From Selenomonadales bacterium (GTDB lineage Bacteria > Bacillota > Negativicutes > Selenomonadales > Selenomonadaceae), in the NCBI GenBank assembly GCA_900769615.1, contig CAAGHH010000024.1:1-64000 (forward strand): a stretch of DNA of 64,000 nucleotides, given 5' to 3'. A program made the position numbers and the translations under genes. Below are positions 29,569-39,359 of this stretch, piece after piece. Below the pieces are notes generated by a model that was not told where the DNA came from, did no database searches, and worked only from the letters and a program-made list of their open reading frames with translations. Position 1 is the stretch's first letter, and every line of letters begins with the position of its first letter.

Positions 29569-32500
29569 TATACATCCTCACTGGTTATATAGTCATAAAT
29601 ATCCTCTCTAACCGGTACATCAAGATTCCAATACATCTCTACGGCAGACTCACCTGAGCCTTGCATCGTAATTTCTTCATTATCATAATTTTCCATTCTG
29701 CCTAGATAATAAAAACTTTTAGCAACCTTATCATCTTTATTTTTTCGCACAAAAAGATCAATAGGTACACCACTTTTTGTTGCTGTAATAAAACGACGAA
29801 CATCCTCTGACTCTAAATTTCGTTTATTTTTAGACAGTGATATAAGTTGACTATTATTAAGAAATCTATCATGATAATTAACCGAAGCCTGTACATCATC
29901 AGCTTTATCATAGTTTATGAATACTGGCATCGTTTTGGTTGTTGCATCATATTTGTAACCGCCAATATTCAATGGAACAACTTGTTCATTCCAATTTAAA
30001 ATGCGGCAAACATCTTCATATTCATATTTTCTATAAAGCTGAAAACCACTATCTTTATAGGGATTACTATAATTTAGTTGATATCGCTTTAAGCCAAAAT
30101 CAATTAACTCAGTTACCATATTATAAAAATTTATATTAGATAATAATTTTTGATACTCACTAGCTATCTTATAATCTTCATACTTTTCATCTGGCTCAAT
30201 AAAAATACATTTGCTAAATGTTTTTTTACCCGTACCAGTATGAAAATCAGCTGTCATGATGTTAATTAAATTTTCACGGGTATTATTTTTAAATTTAATA
30301 TTATATTTTTTTAATAAAACATTTTCAGTTTTAGCTAATAGGTGCTCTTTTTCAGTCAGCATTAATTTTAGTAATTCTAGCTCATGTGGACGTTTACCCT
30401 CTGCCCATTTTTGTGATATATAGCTGATAAACAATTCGGCTAATGATGATAATCTTATTGTAAAATCCTTTTCATATTTGCAAAGAAATTTATAATAAGA
30501 ACCAAGCGTTTTATTTTGAAAAATACAAATAACATCCATCTCTCCGAATTGGTCAAAATCTGCTAATTTAGGTATCCGTCCTAATTTATTGCGAAGATTT
30601 TTATAACTTTCTTTGATGAGTTTTACATCATTTAAACGAGAATTATCAATTGAAGCAAAAATACGTTTTTGGGCAATTTTATCAAAGTGAATAGTTGATG
30701 CTCCAGGAACAATTCTTGATCCCTCTAGTAAGCACCGGCGTAAATTATCTTTATTATAGCTGCGGTCACTTGCTAGTGCCATTGGAATCATAAAATTAGT
30801 ATCATAATTGCCAATAAAATCAAGAATTACCACATATTCCTTATTATTAGCTTTACGCAAACCACGTCCTAGCTGTTGTATAAAAACAATCGGACTTTGA
30901 GTTGGTCGTAACATAATGACTTGATTGATTTCAGGGACATCAACACCTTCATTGAAAATATCAACTGAGAGAATATACTCTAGTTTATCCTCACGCTCAT
31001 CGCTTACTAGTCTAGCAATAGCTTCTTCGCGTTCCTCTTGGCTATTCTTTCCGGCTAGGCTTAGTGTTTTCAAACCACGTTTATTTAATTTGCGTGATAT
31101 TTCTTCAGCTTCATCATTTCGACTGCAAAAAATCAGCCCTTTTACTCTATCACCACTATAACCATAATAGTTTGACTGTTCCACAATGTGATCAACCCGA
31201 CTATCACTAGTAAGCAAATTGAAAGTATCACCTGCTTCGTCATTACTAAAATTAGTATCATTTATCGCTATATCAGTGATTCCAAAATAATGAAAGGGAC
31301 AGAGCATATCTTCTTCTAATGCTTGTTGCAGGCGTATCTCATAAGCAATATTATGATCAAATAGTGCATAAATATCATAACCATCAGTACGGTCAGGACT
31401 TGCTGTCATCCCTAAATAAAAGTTTGGCTGAAAATAATTAATGATCCGCTGATAGCTATCAGCGCCGGCTCGATGAACCTCGTCGATTACAATTAAATCA
31501 AATTCATCAGGCGAAAATTTATTTAGTGTATCAATCTTAGCCATACTCTGCATGGTAGCAAAAAGATAATCTGCTTGCATATCCTTATTAGCCCCCGATA
31601 ACAAGCCTAAATTCACTTTATCACCTAACACTCGCCGATAGCTTTTTAATGCCTGCTTAGCTATTTGTTCCCGATGAACCAAAAACAGCATTTTTTTCGG
31701 AGCAAAGTCTTTCACGGCAAATGCTGAGGCATAAGTTTTGCCAGTACCCGTAGCAGATATCAGCAGCGCTCTTTTGGCTCCTTTAGCCCGTAAATCACGC
31801 ATATTGCTGACAAACTCACTTTGCATATAATTAGGTCTCAATTGAGTAATGGAATACTTCGATGTTGCACCATAAATAGTATTACTAAAGCTATTAGTAA
31901 CATCGCCAGCATATTTAACTTCATCAGCAACTAATTGCTCCTCTTTTTTTGCCGTAATAGCAATTTTTGATGCTTGTTGCAATTTTATACTAGCTTCTTT
32001 TTGCGCATTATAAATATTGCTATAAACGATCATAAATTTATCATAAGTCAGCGAATTTTCATCCTGCCAAAGCTGCTCAAAGCGACTAAGCAGATTCAGC
32101 GTATATTCACCTTCGGTTAATGATACTATTTTGGTATTCCATTCTTCATTTTTAGTAAGTGCATTAGCCGTAAGATTAGAACTGCCAACAATCAAACGAT
32201 AAACATCGCCTTGGCGAAACATATAGCCCTTGGTATGAAAGCCACTGCCACTTTTCGACCAAAACATTTTTAATTCAATATTTTTAAATTCTTGCAGTCT
32301 TTTTAAAGCCTTGGGTTCACTAAAATTAAGATAGTTAGTAGTTAATATTCGGCCTTTAATATTGCGTGCTTCTAATTCAGCTAATATTGGCAAAAGTGAC
32401 ACTAAACCGCTCATCGTTATAAAAGCAACACTTATAGCAAATTCATCACAATGCCTAAGTTCCCGTTCTAACGAAGCTAAAACCTTGCGACCTTCCTGAT

Positions 32501-32618
32501 AATTATTAAACACAAACTGAGGACGATAGTTTTCATCTGAACGCAGTTTGCTATTCTCAAAAGCTGTTCTTAAGCCACTTTGCAAATTTTTTAAGCTATC
32601 AGTTTGTTTTTCCTGCAA
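29568..32618 (-). CDS. PLD-nuclease/SF2 helicase/DUF3427 fusion
   Basis: The 1016-residue protein has an N-terminal phospholipase D-like domain (HTKGYMFRQGDVYRLIVGSS, then NLTANALT; one HKD motif) around residues 130-170. An SF2 helicase core follows: motif I SATGTGKTYASAF, motif II VIDEVHRAG, motif III MTASPDRTDG, and motif VI QQLGRGLRKANN. The last third, rich in YYKFLCKYEK-like helices and DLFVRKNKDDK, fits DUF3427. Members of this architecture are widespread in bacteria and are often found near defence islands, with an assumed role in DNA repair or restriction. It is followed by mutT. Function remains uncertain. Confidence 0.82.
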   Translation of the reverse strand: MQEKQTDSLKNLQSGLRTAFENSKLRSDENYRPQFVFNNYQEGRKVLASLERELRHCDEFAISVAFITMSGLVSLLPILAELEARNIKGRILTTNYLNFSEPKALKRLQEFKNIELKMFWSKSGSGFHTKGYMFRQGDVYRLIVGSSNLTANALTKNEEWNTKIVSLTEGEYTLNLLSRFEQLWQDENSLTYDKFMIVYSNIYNAQKEASIKLQQASKIAITAKKEEQLVADEVKYAGDVTNSFSNTIYGATSKYSITQLRPNYMQSEFVSNMRDLRAKGAKRALLISATGTGKTYASAFAVKDFAPKKMLFLVHREQIAKQALKSYRRVLGDKVNLGLLSGANKDMQADYLFATMQSMAKIDTLNKFSPDEFDLIVIDEVHRAGADSYQRIINYFQPNFYLGMTASPDRTDGYDIYALFDHNIAYEIRLQQALEEDMLCPFHYFGITDIAINDTNFSNDEAGDTFNLLTSDSRVDHIVEQSNYYGYSGDRVKGLIFCSRNDEAEEISRKLNKRGLKTLSLAGKNSQEEREEAIARLVSDEREDKLEYILSVDIFNEGVDVPEINQVIMLRPTQSPIVFIQQLGRGLRKANNKEYVVILDFIGNYDTNFMIPMALASDRSYNKDNLRRCLLEGSRIVPGASTIHFDKIAQKRIFASIDNSRLNDVKLIKESYKNLRNKLGRIPKLADFDQFGEMDVICIFQNKTLGSYYKFLCKYEKDFTIRLSSLAELFISYISQKWAEGKRPHELELLKLMLTEKEHLLAKTENVLLKKYNIKFKNNTRENLINIMTADFHTGTGKKTFSKCIFIEPDEKYEDYKIASEYQKLLSNINFYNMVTELIDFGLKRYQLNYSNPYKDSGFQLYRKYEYEDVCRILNWNEQVVPLNIGGYKYDATTKTMPVFINYDKADDVQASVNYHDRFLNNSQLISLSKNKRNLESEDVRRFITATKSGVPIDLFVRKNKDDKVAKSFYYLGRMENYDNEEITMQGSGESAVEMYWNLDVPVREDIYDYITSEDV

Positions 32619-32640
32619 CTTACATCATCCTGTTCCCTAA

Positions 32641-33381
32641 TCACTCAGCTAATGGTTTACCTACTGTGGCTGCATAAACGACGAACTCTTCTTTGCCATC
32701 AAGTTTTAAGGCTGTATTCAATTTATCATCAGAATACGCACCAATTGCACAAACGCCTAATTTTACAGCTTGAGCTGCTAAATAAAGATTTTGACAAACG
32801 TGCCCCGCATCTAAAAATAAATACCGATAAGCCCGACTGCCAAACATATTGGTCATACGTTTTAAGACTGCGCCCCAAATAAAAACAACGGCACAATTAG
32901 CTGTCATATTTTTGGGTCTAAAGGCTTCAATAAAGGAATTATCCATTTCCTCAGCATAACGCTCCAAAACCAAAGCATGTTCAAAAGCCAAATAACGATA
33001 AAGTCCTGGTTTGATGCCTTTTACATGCTGGATATAAAGGTAGGTTTCAAAAGCATGACGTGAGCCTGCCGACGGTACATTGCGTACACTGCCGTTACGG
33101 GCTCGTTCCATCTTCACCCCCTGAGTACACCAAAGCAAAAATGCTAATTCTTTTATTGAAAGTGGTTCACCACTATACTTGCGTACAGTTGCTCTCAGTT
33201 CAATTAATTCCAAAAAATTTACTGGTACATCGGGAAATAATTCTGGCTCAGGCAGCGGTATTATTTTACTGCCTTTCGGCACCGGCTTTTCCCCTAATGG
33301 TGGTTCCTCACCACGCATAAATGGTGTTTCGGCATTATTTTCAATAGTTGTAGCAGCTAAAAATTGTTCTTCAATAGTCAT
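32641..33381 (-). CDS. SagB/ThcOx-type nitroreductase-fold oxidoreductase
   Basis: The 246-residue protein has the FMN-binding nitroreductase fold: FLELIELRATVRKYSGEPLS (N-terminal RxSxR-like segment), LAFLLWCTQGVKMERARNG, and NVPSAGSRHAFETYLYI with SAGxRH, the SagB-type signature. SagB enzymes oxidise azolines to azoles in thiazole/oxazole-modified peptides, while stand-alone homologues are common in anaerobes with no such cluster. No precursor peptide or cyclodehydratase gene is seen here, so a general dehydrogenase role is more likely. It is separated from the his operon by a terminator. Confidence 0.75.
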   Translation of the reverse strand: MTIEEQFLAATTIENNAETPFMRGEEPPLGEKPVPKGSKIIPLPEPELFPDVPVNFLELIELRATVRKYSGEPLSIKELAFLLWCTQGVKMERARNGSVRNVPSAGSRHAFETYLYIQHVKGIKPGLYRYLAFEHALVLERYAEEMDNSFIEAFRPKNMTANCAVVFIWGAVLKRMTNMFGSRAYRYLFLDAGHVCQNLYLAAQAVKLGVCAIGAYSDDKLNTALKLDGKEEFVVYAATVGKPLAE

Positions 33382-33420
33382 TTTTACGCTCCTTTATGAT
33401 AAAAATATTACAGCTTACAG

Positions 33421-33467
33421 AAAAACGCGCAACAACAAAACTACTTTGTTTGCTATCGCGCGTTTTA
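33421..33467 (-). terminator. Terminator of the histidine operon
   Basis: AAAACGCGC (33422-33430) and GCGCGTTTT (33458-33466) form a 9-bp stem with a 27-nt loop. On the minus strand GCGCGTTTTTCTG follows. It lies after the hisIE stop and separates the operon from the SagB-type gene. Confidence 0.65.
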
Positions 33468-33487
33468 ATTCATCGCATACCTGTCGC

Positions 33488-34198
33488 TTATAAATCAGGA
33501 CGTACCCCAGTTTTGCCAGTAAACTTATGATAAGCTGCGCCTTTGCGCCGACTCATCAGTTCATTTAGCAATTGATCCGGCGTAAGTTTATGATAAGCTA
33601 ACAAAACAAGACAATGATACCAAAGATCACCCATTTCGTAAAGGACTTCTTTTTGACTGTTGTTTTTCGAAGCAATAACCGTCTCAACTGCTTCTTCACC
33701 AACTTTTTTGAGGATTTTATCTTGTCCTTTTTCAAACAGGTAATTGGTATATGAGCCTTCAACCGGATTTAACTGACGATCTTCTATCACCGCATAAAGA
33801 TCATTCAGCACCGTCGCTAGTGATACCTGCTCTTCGGGCTGAACTACCGTTACACCTTTTTCCTCACCTTCTACTAGCTTACGTCCACTAAAGCAGGTAT
33901 AAGTTCCAGTATGGCAAGCAACGCCTGTCTGATGAACCTTAACTAACAGCGTATCGCCATCACAGTCATAGGAAATTTCCTTTACCTGCTGTTTATTGCC
34001 TGATTCCTCACCTTTATTCCAGAGCTTGCTACGACTGCGACTATAAAACCAGGTATAACCTGTCGTAATTGTCTTTTGCAGTGACTCCTTATTCATATAC
34101 GCCAGCATCAGCACCTGACCGTTTTCTTCTTGAACAACAGCGGGAACCAGACCTTTTTCATCAAATTTAATCATCGAAATATCAATATCTTTTGCCAT
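33488..34198 (-). CDS. hisIE: Phosphoribosyl-AMP cyclohydrolase / phosphoribosyl-ATP pyrophosphatase
   Basis: The 236-residue fusion carries the HisI domain in residues 1-115 (VPAVVQEENGQVLMLAYMNK, WNKGEESGNKQQVKEISYDC, then HQTGVACHTGTYTCFSGRKL with the metal-binding cysteines). The HisE domain follows in residues 125-236 (LNDLYAVIEDRQLNP, EAVETVIASKNNSQKEVLYE, MGDLWYHCLVLLAYHKLTPD). It performs steps two and three of histidine synthesis. It starts at the end of hisF and is the last gene of the operon. Family length is normal. Confidence 0.95.
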   Translation of the reverse strand: MAKDIDISMIKFDEKGLVPAVVQEENGQVLMLAYMNKESLQKTITTGYTWFYSRSRSKLWNKGEESGNKQQVKEISYDCDGDTLLVKVHQTGVACHTGTYTCFSGRKLVEGEEKGVTVVQPEEQVSLATVLNDLYAVIEDRQLNPVEGSYTNYLFEKGQDKILKKVGEEAVETVIASKNNSQKEVLYEMGDLWYHCLVLLAYHKLTPDQLLNELMSRRKGAAYHKFTGKTGVRPDL

Positions 34199-34956
34199 TA
34201 AAATCTTACCTCCACGCCACGAGATTTGAGATAATCCTTGACTTCACGTACTGTAAACTGACCATAATGGAAAACTGAGGCCGCCAGCACTGCATCAGCC
34301 TTGCCAAGTGTCAGCACATCATAAAAATGCTCCAGCTTGCCAGCACCACCTGACGCTATAACCGGTACATTAACCGCTTCTGATACGGCTCTAGTCAATT
34401 CTATATCATAGCCATCTTTCGTACCATCAGCATCCATACTAGTTAAAAGAATTTCACCAGCGCCAAGACTAACAGCTTTTTTTACCCATTCCAAGCAATC
34501 AAGACCGGTTGGGGTACGACCGCCATTTATATAAACTTCCCATTTATCTTCCCCTGAGCGTCTGGCATCGACTGCAAGTACCACACACTGACTGCCAAAT
34601 TTTTCAGCACCTTCACGAATTAAGTCAGGATTCTTGATAGCTGCCGTGTTTAGTGAAGTTTTGTCAGCACCAGCCTTGAGCATCCGCCGCATATCAGCAG
34701 CAGACCGTAGACCGCCACCGACTGTAAACGGTATAAATACCTGGGAAGCACAATCCTTAGCAACCTGAACCATTGTGTTGCGTTCCTCATTAGATGCGGT
34801 AATGTCGAGAAAAACTAATTCATCAGCCCTTTCAGTATCATAACGCGAAGCAAGCTCTACTGGATCGCCAGCATCGCGCAGACCAACAAAATTAGTCCCT
34901 TTTACCACTCGTCCGTCCTTTACGTCTAGACAAGGAATTATTCTCTTTGTATACAT
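34198..34956 (-). CDS. hisF: Imidazole glycerol phosphate synthase cyclase subunit
   Basis: The 252-residue TIM-barrel enzyme starts MYTKRIIPCLDVKDGRVVKG with the catalytic Asp in CLDVKDG, and the second catalytic Asp lies in CVVLAVDARRSGEDKWEVYI. PFTVGGGLRSAADMRRMLKA is the phosphate-binding region and VPVIASGGAGKLEHFYDVLT the second half-barrel site. With HisH it forms imidazole glycerol phosphate and AICAR. It is coupled to hisIE. Confidence 0.96.
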   Translation of the reverse strand: MYTKRIIPCLDVKDGRVVKGTNFVGLRDAGDPVELASRYDTERADELVFLDITASNEERNTMVQVAKDCASQVFIPFTVGGGLRSAADMRRMLKAGADKTSLNTAAIKNPDLIREGAEKFGSQCVVLAVDARRSGEDKWEVYINGGRTPTGLDCLEWVKKAVSLGAGEILLTSMDADGTKDGYDIELTRAVSEAVNVPVIASGGAGKLEHFYDVLTLGKADAVLAASVFHYGQFTVREVKDYLKSRGVEVRF

Positions 34957-34957
34957 T

Positions 34958-35689
34958 TTAGTTCACCCCGCGGCCAATTTCAATAGCTTCAGCCAAATCA
35001 AGTGTTTTCATATAGATAGATTTACCAACGATAACCCCTTCGATACCATCTTTTTCATAGGGAAGCAATGCCTTGATATCGGCGGTTGATTTCACACCAC
35101 CTGAAGCGACTATATTGATTCCGCTTTCGCGGGCAAGTTTTGCCGTAGCTTCAACATTAACGCCTGCCAGCGTACCATCACGCGAAATATCAGTATAAAT
35201 TATCGTCTTAACCCCGGCCTTAGCCATTTCCTTAGCTAGCGTTATAACATCAACGTTACCGGAAACGCCCCAGCCATCAACAGCAACGATGCCATCTTTA
35301 GCATCAATACCAACTACTATGCGTTCACCATATTTAGCGCAAGCTTCTTTAACAAGTTCAGGATTTTTTACCGCAACTGAACCTAAAATTACCCGCTTAA
35401 CCCCTAGCGCCAGTACCTCATCAATATTTTCCATAGTGCGAATACCGCCACCAAGTTCTACCGGTATATTGACAGCAGCAATTATTTTTTTTACGGTTGC
35501 TAAATTTTGTGATTTGCCTGCTAAAGCTCCATCAAGATCAACTAAATGTAAAAATTCTGCTCCTTCAGCCTGCCATTTTTCAGCCATTTCTTCGGGTTTA
35601 TCAGAAAATACGGTTTCCTGATTAAAATCACCTTTAAATAACCGAACGCATTTGCCATCACGAATATCTATTGCGGGAAATATAATCAT
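34958..35689 (-). CDS. hisA: ProFAR isomerase
   Basis: The 243-residue protein is a TIM barrel beginning MIIFPAIDIRDGKCVRLFKG with the catalytic aspartate in IDIRDG. The second acidic residue lies in RIVVGIDAKDGIVAVDGWGV. The phosphate sites are IPVELGGGIRTMENIDEVLA and INIVASGGVKSTADIKALLP. It catalyses the Amadori step of the pathway. The gap to hisF is one base. Confidence 0.96.
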   Translation of the reverse strand: MIIFPAIDIRDGKCVRLFKGDFNQETVFSDKPEEMAEKWQAEGAEFLHLVDLDGALAGKSQNLATVKKIIAAVNIPVELGGGIRTMENIDEVLALGVKRVILGSVAVKNPELVKEACAKYGERIVVGIDAKDGIVAVDGWGVSGNVDVITLAKEMAKAGVKTIIYTDISRDGTLAGVNVEATAKLARESGINIVASGGVKSTADIKALLPYEKDGIEGVIVGKSIYMKTLDLAEAIEIGRGVN

Positions 35690-35720
35690 AGTAGCCCAGC
35701 CTCCTGCTTAATTTTGCTTA

Positions 35721-36332
35721 TCAACCATTAATAAAATTCTTTAATATAGCCAGACCAACATCACCGGATTTTTCTGGATGAAATTGCGTTGCCTGAATAT
35801 TACCCTTTGCTACGGCTGCGGTAAGCTCTGAACCATATTCCGTAGTGGCTGTTACTATTGCGCTATCCTGCGGGACGGCATGATAGCTGTGCACAAAATA
35901 AACATAGGGCTTCTCACTAAGTCCTTGAAAAAGATCTAGCGGTTGCCGCGGACTCTTTATCGTCAAACTATTCCAGCCCATATGCGGAACTTTTAAGCCT
36001 GGTGCCTGTATGCGGCGAACTTTCCCCTTCAGCAGGCCTAAACCCGCCACCCCGATTGACTCTTCACTGCCCTCAAAGAGTATTTGCAAACCAACACAAA
36101 TGCCTAGCATTGGTTTGCCAGTTTTTACAAAATCCTTAATCGTGGGGATAAGTCCGATAGCTGTCAAATTTTCCATACAGTCACCAAAGGCACCGACACC
36201 CGGTAAAACTATTTTATCTGCAGCTGCAATAGTCCTTGCATCACTAGTTATTTTAGCATCAGCACCAAGCGCTGCTAACGCCTTTTCAACACTAAACAGA
36301 TTGCCTACACCATAGTCAATAATTGCAATCAT
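35721..36332 (-). CDS. hisH: Imidazole glycerol phosphate synthase glutaminase subunit
   Basis: The 203-residue class I glutamine amidotransferase starts MIAIIDYGVGNLFSVEKALA. The nucleophile cysteine is in MLGICVGLQILFEGSEES and the His-Glu pair in TQFHPEKSGDVGLAIL. Ammonia is passed to HisF. Intergenic distance to hisA is 31 bases, with no terminator. Confidence 0.95.
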   Translation of the reverse strand: MIAIIDYGVGNLFSVEKALAALGADAKITSDARTIAAADKIVLPGVGAFGDCMENLTAIGLIPTIKDFVKTGKPMLGICVGLQILFEGSEESIGVAGLGLLKGKVRRIQAPGLKVPHMGWNSLTIKSPRQPLDLFQGLSEKPYVYFVHSYHAVPQDSAIVTATTEYGSELTAAVAKGNIQATQFHPEKSGDVGLAILKNFING

Positions 36333-36357
36333 GGGTAATCCTCCTCAAGGCTAATAA

Positions 36358-36948
36358 TTAAAGCATTCCTTTAGTTGATGGAATACCATCTACACGCGGG
36401 TCTTTTTCAAGAGCTTCCCTAAGCGCATGACCAAGACCTTTAAATATGGCCTCAACCTTATGATGAGAATTAGTACCATACATAACTTTTACGTGCAAGG
36501 TTAGACCTGCATTTACCGCAAAAGCACGTAAAAATTCTTCGGTAAGCTCTGTATCAAAGCCGCCAATCATCGGAGCCATATCGCCACCATCATAAACCAA
36601 AAACGGCCGTCCGCTAAAATCGAGAGCTACTAATACCAAGGCTTCATCCATTGGCAAATAAAAAGATGCATAACGGCGGATACCGGCCTTATTGCCAATA
36701 GCTTTTTTAAAAGCCTCACCTAGTGCAATACCAATATCTTCTATCGAATGATGACCATCAACTTCTAAATCGCCATCGCAAGCTAAAGTTAAATCAAATA
36801 AACCGTGTGCCGTAAGTAAATTCATCATATGGTCAAAAAAGCCAATTCCTGAATCAATAACCCCTTTACCAGTTCCATCAATATTTAAAACTAATTTAAT
36901 AGCTGTTTCAGCCGTTTTGCGTTCAACCGTTGCTGTACGAATACTCAT
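36358..36948 (-). CDS. hisB: Imidazoleglycerol-phosphate dehydratase
   Basis: ATG 36948 (GGAGGG upstream, ATGA overlap with hisC) decides the start and gives 196 residues. Metal-binding histidines are in GIGFFDHMMNLLTAHGLFDL, VDGHHSIEDIGIALGEAF and TNSHHKVEAIFKGLGHALRE, all present. This is the stand-alone dehydratase without the N-terminal HAD histidinol-phosphatase domain seen in enterobacteria. A separate phosphatase is therefore needed for the pathway. Confidence 0.95.
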   Translation of the reverse strand: MSIRTATVERKTAETAIKLVLNIDGTGKGVIDSGIGFFDHMMNLLTAHGLFDLTLACDGDLEVDGHHSIEDIGIALGEAFKKAIGNKAGIRRYASFYLPMDEALVLVALDFSGRPFLVYDGGDMAPMIGGFDTELTEEFLRAFAVNAGLTLHVKVMYGTNSHHKVEAIFKGLGHALREALEKDPRVDGIPSTKGML

Positions 36949-38015
36949 ACTCGTCCCTCCAAAAATATTTTTATTGCATTGTACCAACTATCATTTTCTT
37001 CTCGCAGTCCCATTGATATCCGCAAACAATTTTTTAAAGCGGGAGCCTTGCTAAAATAACGAACGCCAATGCCTTTACTAACTAAATATTTATTAAGTTT
37101 GGCAGCGTCTGGTACATGTATAAGAATAAAATTAGTCTCCGATGGGTAAACAGTAACCCCGGGCAACTTGGCTAACAATGAACTCATCCGGCGCCGCTCA
37201 GCTATCATCATCTGGATACGAGGCACATATTCATGTCGCATTTGATAAACAATATCAGCGGTAGCTAGCGACAATACATTCATATGATATGGCATAAAAG
37301 TCTTTTCAATCATACTGACAATTTCTTTACTCGCCAGCATATAACCAACTCTAGCTGAAGCTAATCCATACGCTTTAGAAAAAGTCCTTGCTATTATCAA
37401 ATTAGGGTATTTAGCTAATAACCCCACTGCGCTATGACCATAAAACTCTATATAAGCTTCATCAATCAAGAGTGCGCAATTTTTATTAATATTAGCCGCT
37501 GCATATTCAATATCAGCTAAGGAAAAAGCAGTACCCGTAGGATTATTCGGATTGCAAATCACGGCTAAGGAAGCTCTGTTTTCATTAACGGTATTTACAA
37601 AAAGTTCCAAATCAAGCTGGTATTTCTCATTCATTGCTACCGGAATACCTACGCCCTGCGAAGCCTTTGCATAGATACCATACATCGAAAATGAAGGCTC
37701 AGGATAAACTATTTTCCGCGTTTTCGTACCGCCAAAAGCATAAAATAATTTTTCAATTATTTCACTTGAACCATTTCCTAATAGAATATTTTCCTTTTGC
37801 AAGCGATGATTGTCGGCTATCTGCTCTCTTAAGGCATCATATTCTTCATTAGGATAACGGTTAAAGGCTAACATTGATAATCTGCCCATAAGCCGATCCT
37901 CGACTATAGGCGGAAGATTCATATTACATTCATTAGCATTTACTTTTATATTCCATTCACGTTCAATTACATCATAAGCTGGCATATTTTTTAAACCAGT
38001 ACGGTATTTGAGCAT
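36945..38015 (-). CDS. hisC: Histidinol-phosphate aminotransferase
   Basis: The 356-residue class I/II aminotransferase has NEYDALREQIADNHRL, ILLGNGSSEIIEKLFYAFGG, LAVICNPNNPTGTAFSLADI, CALLIDEAYIEF and the PLP lysine in ARTFSKAYGLASARVGYMLA. C-terminal NCLRISMGLREENDSW holds the substrate arginine. It converts imidazole-acetol phosphate to histidinol phosphate with glutamate. The stop overlaps hisB. Confidence 0.95.
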   Translation of the reverse strand: MLKYRTGLKNMPAYDVIEREWNIKVNANECNMNLPPIVEDRLMGRLSMLAFNRYPNEEYDALREQIADNHRLQKENILLGNGSSEIIEKLFYAFGGTKTRKIVYPEPSFSMYGIYAKASQGVGIPVAMNEKYQLDLELFVNTVNENRASLAVICNPNNPTGTAFSLADIEYAAANINKNCALLIDEAYIEFYGHSAVGLLAKYPNLIIARTFSKAYGLASARVGYMLASKEIVSMIEKTFMPYHMNVLSLATADIVYQMRHEYVPRIQMMIAERRRMSSLLAKLPGVTVYPSETNFILIHVPDAAKLNKYLVSKGIGVRYFSKAPALKNCLRISMGLREENDSWYNAIKIFLEGRV

Positions 38016-38018
38016 AAC

Positions 38019-39359
38019 TTAATATTTCCTCCTCAAACGAATTGCATTAGCATGAGCCTGCAAGCCTTCCGTTTCAGCTAAGCGAATAATATCATCACTA
38101 ACGTCACTCAGCGCATCTTGAGTATAAGATATTACGCTAGTGCGTTTCATAAAGGTTTCAACGTTTAATACACTGTAATAACGGGCGGTGCCACCAGTTG
38201 GGAGCACATGGTTAGGTCCAGCAAAATAATCACCTAACGGTTCTGGTGAATATGCTCCTAAGAATACTGCGCCAGCATGACGTACATACGGCAAAAGCTG
38301 GAATGGCTGCTCAGTCAAAAGTTCCATATGCTCTGGTGCCGATACATTAGCAAAACGCATAGCTTGCATCATATCATCAGCTACGACAATAAGCCCATTC
38401 CTATCAATTGAAGCCTGGGCTATTTCCTTACGGGGAAGCTTACTTAATTGCACTTCGGCTTCTTTAGCAACTTGCTGAGCTAATTCTTCACTATCGGTAA
38501 TTACAATACTTGATGCTAGCGGATCATGTTCAGCCTGACTAAGCATATCAGCTGCCGTATATACTGGATCAGCCGTTTTATCAGCCACAATCAATATCTC
38601 ACTCGGACCAGCCAGCATATCAATATCGACATGACCATAAACTTCTTTTTTGGCCAAGGTAACAAAAATATTGCCTGGACCAGTTATTTTATCAACTCTA
38701 GGGATAGTTTCCGTACCAAAAGCCATAGCTGCAATAGCTTGAGCTCCACCAATTTTATAAATCTTTTTAACGCCAGCAGCTTTAGCCGCCACAAGTACAT
38801 ACGGATTTATTTTGCCATTTTTAGGTGGTACCATCATGATTATTTCGCCTACGCCAGCAACTGCGGCTGGTACTGCGTTCATAATTACTGATGATGGATA
38901 AGCTGCCGTACCACCTGGTACATAAATACCTACTCTATCCAAGGGGATAATTGACTGCCCTAAAATGGAGCCTTTTTCCCGGTAAGTTATCCACGAATTT
39001 GGTTTCTGTTCCTGATGATAACGCCGAACATTGGCTGCTGCCTTTTTTAATGACTCAACTACCTTAGGATCAGCAGCTGCTTCTGCTGCTGCAAATTCAG
39101 CTTCGGTTACTAAAAAATCACTTGGCTTGAACTCAACCTTATCGATAAGTTTTGTATAATGAATAACCGCTTTATCACCATCTTTGCGGACATCCCCTAC
39201 AATTTGGCGAACTAATTCAGCAGCACTCATATCCTTGCCAAAAAGCTTTTTGTTAGCTTCTCGTATTTTCGGATTAAGTTCTACTTCATCAAAGGCAGCT
39301 TTCGTAAGTAACTTTTCTACCTCATATTCACCAATTTCACTGGCTTTTACTATTTTCAT
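38019..39359 (-). CDS. hisD: Histidinol dehydrogenase
   Basis: The 446-residue enzyme performs the last two oxidations to histidine. Typical features are SIIPLDRVGIYVPGGTAAYP, AAKAAGVKKIYKIGGAQAIA, KITGPGNIFVTLAKKEVYGH, the metal-site DMLAGPSEILIVADKTADP and LSQAEHDPLASSIVITD, the catalytic FANVSAPEHMELLTE, and GPNHVLPTGGTARYYS. The length is slightly longer than the usual 430. It overlaps hisG by four bases. Confidence 0.96.
   Translation of the reverse strand: MKIVKASEIGEYEVEKLLTKAAFDEVELNPKIREANKKLFGKDMSAAELVRQIVGDVRKDGDKAVIHYTKLIDKVEFKPSDFLVTEAEFAAAEAAADPKVVESLKKAAANVRRYHQEQKPNSWITYREKGSILGQSIIPLDRVGIYVPGGTAAYPSSVIMNAVPAAVAGVGEIIMMVPPKNGKINPYVLVAAKAAGVKKIYKIGGAQAIAAMAFGTETIPRVDKITGPGNIFVTLAKKEVYGHVDIDMLAGPSEILIVADKTADPVYTAADMLSQAEHDPLASSIVITDSEELAQQVAKEAEVQLSKLPRKEIAQASIDRNGLIVVADDMMQAMRFANVSAPEHMELLTEQPFQLLPYVRHAGAVFLGAYSPEPLGDYFAGPNHVLPTGGTARYYSVLNVETFMKRTSVISYTQDALSDVSDDIIRLAETEGLQAHANAIRLRRKY

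Noticed and set aside
32641..33381. Thiazole/oxazole-modified peptide gene cluster around the SagB-type gene
   Set aside because: No cyclodehydratase, precursor peptide or transporter gene is adjacent; single SagB-type oxidoreductases are common.
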